Shown here piece after piece: positions 15,478-19,392 of a stretch of DNA of 19,392 bases; the stretch's first letter is position 1; each line of letters starts with the position of its first letter. The DNA is from an uncultured Collinsella sp. GTDB lineage: Bacteria; Actinomycetota; Coriobacteriia; Coriobacteriales; Coriobacteriaceae. The notes below the pieces were generated by a model, which saw nothing but the letters and a program-made list of their open reading frames with translations, did not search any database and was not told the origin of the DNA. The position numbers were made by a program, and so were the translations under genes. The DNA lies in contig URKT01000039.1 of NCBI GenBank assembly GCA_900548495.1, positions 1 to 19,392 on the forward strand. The letters are read 5' to 3'.

Positions 15478-16722
15478 ATGGCGGCTCGCGTCTGCCTGGT
15501 CCACTATCACGAGGTTGGACTGAAGGGTAAGAACCGCGCACATTTTGAGCATATCCTCATGGATAACATCAAGGCGGCCTTGGCCGCCTTTTCCGTGAAT
15601 GCCGTGTCTCGAATTTCCGGTTATATCCTCGTGACCTTTAACGAGCATCAGGCCGATGAGGCGGCGCGTGTCATTCGCACCGTTCCCGGCGTTGCCCGTG
15701 TGTCTTTGGCGTATCACACCAACCGCGACCCGCAGGAGTACTGCGCCGCCGCCGTGAAGGCGCTGCGCGAGTTTGGTTCCTTCGATTCGTTTAAGGTGCA
15801 CGCCAAGCGTTCCAATACCGACTATGAGCTCACCTCGATTGACATCAATCGTCAGGTGGGCGAGGTACTGTGCGAGGCCTTCCCCGATAAAAAGGTTCAA
15901 ATGCGCGACCCCGATGCGATGGTGCACGTACTGGTGGTCCAGGGTAGCGTTTATGTGTACGCGCGCTCCGAGCGCGGCGTGGGCGGTCTGCCGGTGGGTT
16001 CTGCCGGCAAGGTCGTGACGCTGCTGTCGTCGGGTATCGATTCTCCGGTGGCGACCTGGATGCTCGCGCGTCGCGGCGCGGTGTGCGTGCCGGTACATTT
16101 CTCCGGTCGTCCGCAGACGCCCGACACGAGCGAGTATTTGGTACAGGACATCATCCGTGCGCTTGAGCCGGGTGTCCAGATCGGCCGCCTGTACGTGGTG
16201 CCGTTTGGCGACTGCCAGCGTGAGATTTCGGTCACCTGTCCCAGCAACCTGCGCGTGATCATGTATCGCCGCATTATGTATTCGGTTGCCGAGCGCATTG
16301 CACACATCGAGGGCGCCAAGGCCATCGTTACGGGCGAATCGCTTGGGCAGGTTGCCTCCCAAACGCTTGAGAATATCATGGCCGTTAACGAGGCCGTGAA
16401 GATCCCCGTGTTCCGTCCTCTCATCGGTTCGGACAAGCAGGAGATTATCGCGCGCGCCGAGGAGATCGGTACGTTCGATATCTCGACTGAGGCCGCTCCC
16501 GACTGCTGCACGCTGTTTATGCCGCGCCGTCCCGAGACGCACGCTAAACTCGATGCCGTGCATGAGGCCTGGGAGTTGTTCGATCACGAGGAGATGATCG
16601 AGCGCCTGCTCAAGCAGACCGAGTATATCGACTTCGAAAGCAACACGTATAAGGCCCCTAAGACCTTAAAACGCAAACATTCGGAGCTTGCTCCGCGTGA
16701 GATTTACCAAGATCACGAATAA
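15478..16722 (+). CDS. thiI: tRNA 4-thiouridine synthetase ThiI (without rhodanese domain)
   Basis: ATP-dependent sulfurtransferase that makes s4U at tRNA position 8 and can supply sulfur for the thiamine thiazole. At 414 residues it lacks the C-terminal rhodanese domain of E. coli ThiI (482), as in Bacillus, where a partner cysteine desulfurase (NifZ) serves; no such gene is in the window. It has a ferredoxin-like N-terminus, a THUMP domain at about 60-165, a PP-loop at 184-189, the tRNA-binding segment YRRIMYSVAERIA at 263-275, GESLGQVASQTLENI at 286-300, and CCTLF with Cys343-Cys344 late in the domain. The PP-loop reads LSSGIDSP instead of the usual LSGGIDSP. ATG directly follows the rpoZ stop. 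A terminator follows. Confidence 0.95.
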   Translation: MAARVCLVHYHEVGLKGKNRAHFEHILMDNIKAALAAFSVNAVSRISGYILVTFNEHQADEAARVIRTVPGVARVSLAYHTNRDPQEYCAAAVKALREFGSFDSFKVHAKRSNTDYELTSIDINRQVGEVLCEAFPDKKVQMRDPDAMVHVLVVQGSVYVYARSERGVGGLPVGSAGKVVTLLSSGIDSPVATWMLARRGAVCVPVHFSGRPQTPDTSEYLVQDIIRALEPGVQIGRLYVVPFGDCQREISVTCPSNLRVIMYRRIMYSVAERIAHIEGAKAIVTGESLGQVASQTLENIMAVNEAVKIPVFRPLIGSDKQEIIARAEEIGTFDISTEAAPDCCTLFMPRRPETHAKLDAVHEAWELFDHEEMIERLLKQTEYIDFESNTYKAPKTLKRKHSELAPREIYQDHE

Positions 16723-16732
16723 TGTTGTGCAT

Positions 16733-16765
16733 AGACCGGCGGTGATTTTGCATCGTCGGTCTTTT
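16733..16765 (+). terminator. Intrinsic terminator after thiI
   Basis: AGACCGGCG (16733-16741) pairs with CGTCGGTCT (16754-16762), nine pairs with one G-U, followed by TTTT. It lies ten bases after the thiI stop and closes the mihF-gmk-rpoZ-thiI unit. Confidence 0.88.
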
Positions 16766-16790
16766 GCTATCTGGGCATTTTGCGGCTAAG

Positions 16791-16826
16791 TGTTCATTTG
16801 CTGACGCGTGCCTGAATAAATGGACA
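16791..16826. promoter_or_regulatory. First dyad upstream of comEA
   Basis: TGTTCATTT (16791-16799) pairs with AAATGGACA (16818-16826), nine pairs with one G-U, around an 18-base centre that contains the palindrome ACGCGT. There is no T-run, so it is not a terminator. It lies in the comEA promoter region and may be an operator or leader hairpin. Confidence 0.4.
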
Positions 16827-16837
16827 GATTTGTGCAA

Positions 16838-16878
16838 GGTTTTGGTCAGCTTTTGGTTTGACCGAGAAAACCGGTTTT
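16838..16878. promoter_or_regulatory. Second dyad upstream of comEA, with a 12-bp palindrome
   Basis: GGTTTTGGTCA (16838-16848) pairs with TGACC (16859-16863) and, after a three-base bulge, AAAACC (16867-16872). The right arm is also the left half of the perfect palindrome AAAACCGGTTTT (16867-16878). No T-run follows. It ends 57 bases before the comEA start, which suggests transcription or translation control of the competence genes. Confidence 0.42.
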
Positions 16879-16935
16879 GGGGCGTGGCTGTTGCGGAACT
16901 CCTTTCCTGACACGATGTTGTTGGGAGGTTTTGCT

Positions 16936-17649
16936 ATGGCGCAGCGCGAACAACACGAACGGGTCAAACGGATGGACCGCTTGGCGGACAAGCTGCTCGG
17001 TCATAAGGCAGTGGTGATGGCGATACTGGTCGTCATTGCGATGGCGAGTGGACTGGCGATGGCGAACCTTGGCGGCGGTGCCGGCGGCGTGTCGTTTGAG
17101 CACACTGATGGTTCGGGCTCGTTGGTGGAGCCAGGATCCGGCGATGCCTCGAGCGGAAAGACATCCGAAGGCTCTTCGCCTAAGGTGTCTGCCGCGGCAG
17201 AGGTTTATGTCGATGTTGATGGCGCCGTTGTGTCGCCCGGTGTATATCGCCTCAAGGACGGCGCGCGGGTGGCTCAGGCGATCGATGCCGCCGGCGGGCT
17301 GGCGCCCGAGGCAGACGTTACGGGGCTCAATCGGGCATCCAAGGTCGTCGATGGGCAGAAGATTCACGTTCCAACGGTGGGGGAGCAGCAGGCGTCCATT
17401 GCGGAAGCCGGTGTTGATGGTGGGGCTTCCGCATCATTGGGCGTGAGTGGCGCAACAGGCCTAGTAAATATCAATACGGCAAGCGCGGCAGAGCTGCAGA
17501 CGCTCTCTGGCATCGGTCCCTCCATGGCCCAGTCGATTATCGATGAGCGGACAAAGAACGGTGCTTTTGCCTCGGTTGACGATCTGATGCGTGTGTCGGG
17601 AATCGGCGAGAAGAAGCTTGCCAAAATCAAAGATTCCATCTGCGTATGA
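16936..17649 (+). CDS. comEA: Competence DNA-binding protein ComEA
   Basis: Membrane-anchored receptor for double-stranded DNA in natural transformation. The 237-residue protein has one N-terminal transmembrane helix at about 25-45, a Gly/Ser-rich linker to 85, an SLBB-type domain at 89-146 (VYVDVDGAVVSPGVYRL, AQAIDAAGGL, DGQKIHVP), a second linker, and tandem helix-hairpin-helix motifs at 174-237 (LVNINTASAAELQTLSGIG and RVSGIGEKKLAKI) that bind DNA. The frame extends upstream to 16858, but ATG at 16936 with GGGAGG at 16923-16928 gives the expected short cytoplasmic lead. Its stop overlaps the comEC start (ATGA). Confidence 0.95.
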   Translation: MAQREQHERVKRMDRLADKLLGHKAVVMAILVVIAMASGLAMANLGGGAGGVSFEHTDGSGSLVEPGSGDASSGKTSEGSSPKVSAAAEVYVDVDGAVVSPGVYRLKDGARVAQAIDAAGGLAPEADVTGLNRASKVVDGQKIHVPTVGEQQASIAEAGVDGGASASLGVSGATGLVNINTASAAELQTLSGIGPSMAQSIIDERTKNGAFASVDDLMRVSGIGEKKLAKIKDSICV

Positions 17650-19351
17650 GTGCGACCGAGCGCGAGCATGTGATGCCTCCGCGGCCTCTGATGCCGTGGA
17701 CGATGGCCCTGTGTGCCGGTATGTGCATGAGCTGCGCCTTGGTGCTCAACGTGGCCGCCGATGCGCTGCTGTGGGAGCGGGCTTCGGCGGTCGGGCCGCT
17801 TTGGGCCATCCCCGTTGCGGCGGCGGTATTCGTTGTGCTGGCTCAATCTTGTGCGTGGCTTGCCCCTTGGAAGCGGTGGCTGTATGCCGCGTCCGTCGGT
17901 CTTGTGGCGGGAGCGGTCGTCTCGGCCTGGTGGGCTGTGGGCGCGCTAAGCGCCTCGAAGGCGCTCGACGGTCGAGCGGCAAGCAGCCTTGAGTTGGTCG
18001 TGCAGGGTGATCCATCCATAAACGACGACGTGTTTTCCTATACCTGCGAGGCACGCGCGGACGGTAAGAACTTGGCAATGGTTCGCCTATCGTGCGACCT
18101 CGAGCTCAAGGTCGGGGCGCACGTGCGTGTTATCGGTCGCGTTTCACGTTTTGAGAACGATGCGTATGGACGATCGCGCGTGCTCCGAGGCGAGGTGCGC
18201 AAGGTAAAAGCCGTTCGAGTTGTGTCGGTCGATGAAGGCTCTCCGGGGCCGCTGCTTCGGCTGCGAAATGGGCTGCTTGCGTCCATCGCGCCTGCGACCG
18301 ACCCGGCGCGTGCGCTCATAGCCGGGGTCGTCTGTGGTCGTTCGGCCGAGCTGCGCGCCCAGCCGGCGGGCGACTGGTTTTCGGTGACGGGAACGGCGCA
18401 TCTTATCGCCGTCTCGGGCAGCCATTTGGCTATCGTGGGGTTTGTAATCGAGGGCGTATTGCAAAAGACTCGGTGCTCGCGTGGTCTTCAGCGGGCGATA
18501 TTGGCGATAACGCTTGTGGGCTACGCTGCCTTTACGGGCGCGTCTCCCTCGGCCGTGCGCGCGTGCTGCATGGTGTTCGCGACGCTTGTCGTAAACGGCG
18601 CGGGGCGTCGCCGGCACGGCGCATCGGCTCTCTTCGTAACCATGTCCATCTTTGTGCTACTGCGGCCGACGGTGCTGTTCGAGATGGGCTTTCAGCTTTC
18701 ATGTGCCAGCGTTTTAGCCATTCTGTGCTTTTGCCCCTATGCGACCTACGCTTTGGGTGAGCTGGGTGTGCCATCGGGCATTGCCAGTATGCTTTCTGTC
18801 ACACTGTGCTCGCAGTTGGCGACGCTTCCCATTACCATTCCCGCCTTCGGTACGTTCTCGCTCATTGCTCCGTTGGCAAATGCGGTCATTGGTCCGGTGG
18901 TGAGCGTACTGCTTGCTGTGTCGATCGTGCTGGTTCCCTTTTCGCTCGTGGCGCCGTTGCGGACTTGGGCGCTCATTGTGCCCATGATTGCCGCCCGTTG
19001 CGCACTGTTCTTCGAGCAGCTGTTTGCCGCCGTGCCGGGTGCATCCGTGAGTTTGCCGCCCGATAGCATGTGGATTTACCTAGTGCCGTGTTTGCTGGCG
19101 GTTCTGCTGGTCTGGTGGCCGCGTCCCCGTGCACGTCCTATTGCGGTGGGGCTTGCATGCTTGGTACTCCTGGCTGCGATTCCGTACGTCTACTGGGATC
19201 GATTCGCTCCGCCTTCGGTGACGGTACTCGATGTGGGCCAGGCCGATGCGATTCTTATCCGCGAGGGCGGCGCAGTAGCGCTCGTCGACTGCGGGCTCGA
19301 CGAGCGCGTGGTGGCGGCGTTGGTTCGCAATAACGTGCACCATATCGATGC
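17646..19351 (+). CDS. comEC: Competence DNA channel ComEC/Rec2, 3' truncated
   Basis: Inner-membrane channel that imports single-stranded DNA during transformation. The reading frame stays open from ATG 17646 to the adapter (568 complete codons). It starts with membrane helices (WTMALCAGMCMSCALVLNV, then WAIPVAAAVFVVLAQ), continues with an OB-fold-like domain at about 110-200, and enters the Competence domain with HLIAVSGSHLAIVGF at 252-266 and GASPSAVRACCMVF near 297-310. Many helices follow, then the start of a metallo-beta-lactamase-like domain, VTVLDVGQADAILIREGG (Asp529), which may act as the nuclease that degrades one strand. The contig ends just before the expected HxHxDH metal site, so its presence cannot be judged. 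Start codon and comEA stop overlap (ATGA), so the pair is co-translated. Confidence 0.94.
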
Positions 19352-19392
19352 CTGTCTCTTATACACATCTGACGCTGCCGACGACGGAGAGA
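19352..19392 (-). other. Nextera read-1 adapter plus i5 index read-through
   Basis: Bases 19352-19370 are CTGTCTCTTATACACATCT, the reverse complement of the Tn5 mosaic end. They are followed by GACGCTGCCGACGA (19371-19384), the rest of the reverse-complemented Nextera read-1 adapter. The last eight bases, CGGAGAGA, occupy the i5 index position and equal the reverse complement of the Nextera XT index I remember as S511 (TCTCTCCG). This is library sequence, not genome. Confidence 0.97.

Noticed and set aside
15106..16587. A 493-codon open frame antisense to rpoZ and thiI
   Set aside because: It crosses two well-supported genes, is His/Arg/Gly-rich without domains, and has no promoter or ribosome-binding site.
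19352..19370. A genuine Tn5-type transposon end interrupting comEC
   Set aside because: The mosaic end continues into the Nextera read-1 adapter and index-like bases, and a matching remnant sits at base 1, so this is library sequence.

Overview
The window is about 19.4 kb of high-GC bacterial chromosome. It most likely comes from the class Coriobacteriia (Actinomycetota) and is probably a Collinsella-like gut anaerobe. The lineage is inferred from three things: an actinobacterial integration host factor gene (mihF) sits directly before gmk and rpoZ; the rseP-ispG-proS block is present; and there is a full-length fermentative AdhE. No rRNA, complete tRNA, CRISPR, IS or phage gene was seen.

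Both ends are artefactual. Bases 1-12 are the end of the Tn5/Nextera mosaic end. Bases 19352-19392 are the reverse complement of a Nextera read-1 adapter followed by eight bases that fit an i5 index. Native DNA therefore runs from about 13 to 19351, and the outer genes (rseP and comEC) are cut by the library fragment, not by biology.

Layout. (1) 13-3928, plus strand: rseP (5' truncated), ispG and proS, covering intramembrane proteolysis, isoprenoid synthesis and prolyl-tRNA charging, closed by a strong terminator. (2) 4033-7731, minus strand: adhE and, downstream of it, an APH-fold small-molecule kinase, with dyad symmetries in the adhE promoter region. (3) 7740-8357: a noncoding stretch, then minus-strand rpmB (zinc-ribbon L28) with a structured 3' UTR and its own terminator. 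(4) 8566-14072, plus strand: the pyrimidine operon pyrR-pyrB-pyrC-pyrK-pyrD-pyrF, preceded by a leader with two mutually exclusive hairpins that looks like PyrR-controlled attenuation. These enzymes take carbamoyl phosphate and aspartate to UMP, except for carbamoyl phosphate synthetase (carAB) and orotate phosphoribosyltransferase (pyrE), which are not in the window. (5) 14312-16722, plus strand: mihF-gmk-rpoZ-thiI, tightly packed (nucleoid protein, GMP kinase, RNA polymerase omega, tRNA thiolation/thiamine sulfur transfer). (6) 16936-19351, plus strand: comEA-comEC, the DNA receptor and channel for natural transformation, coupled by an ATGA overlap.

This is mostly housekeeping DNA, and I do not see a wholly new multigene system. 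The parts most worth a second look are a winged-helix-like segment inside the RseP cytoplasmic region, the pyr leader, two stacked dyads before comEA, the dyads at the adhE promoter, the rpmB 3' UTR fold, a long dyad after pyrF, and the adapter and index sequence left at the contig ends.
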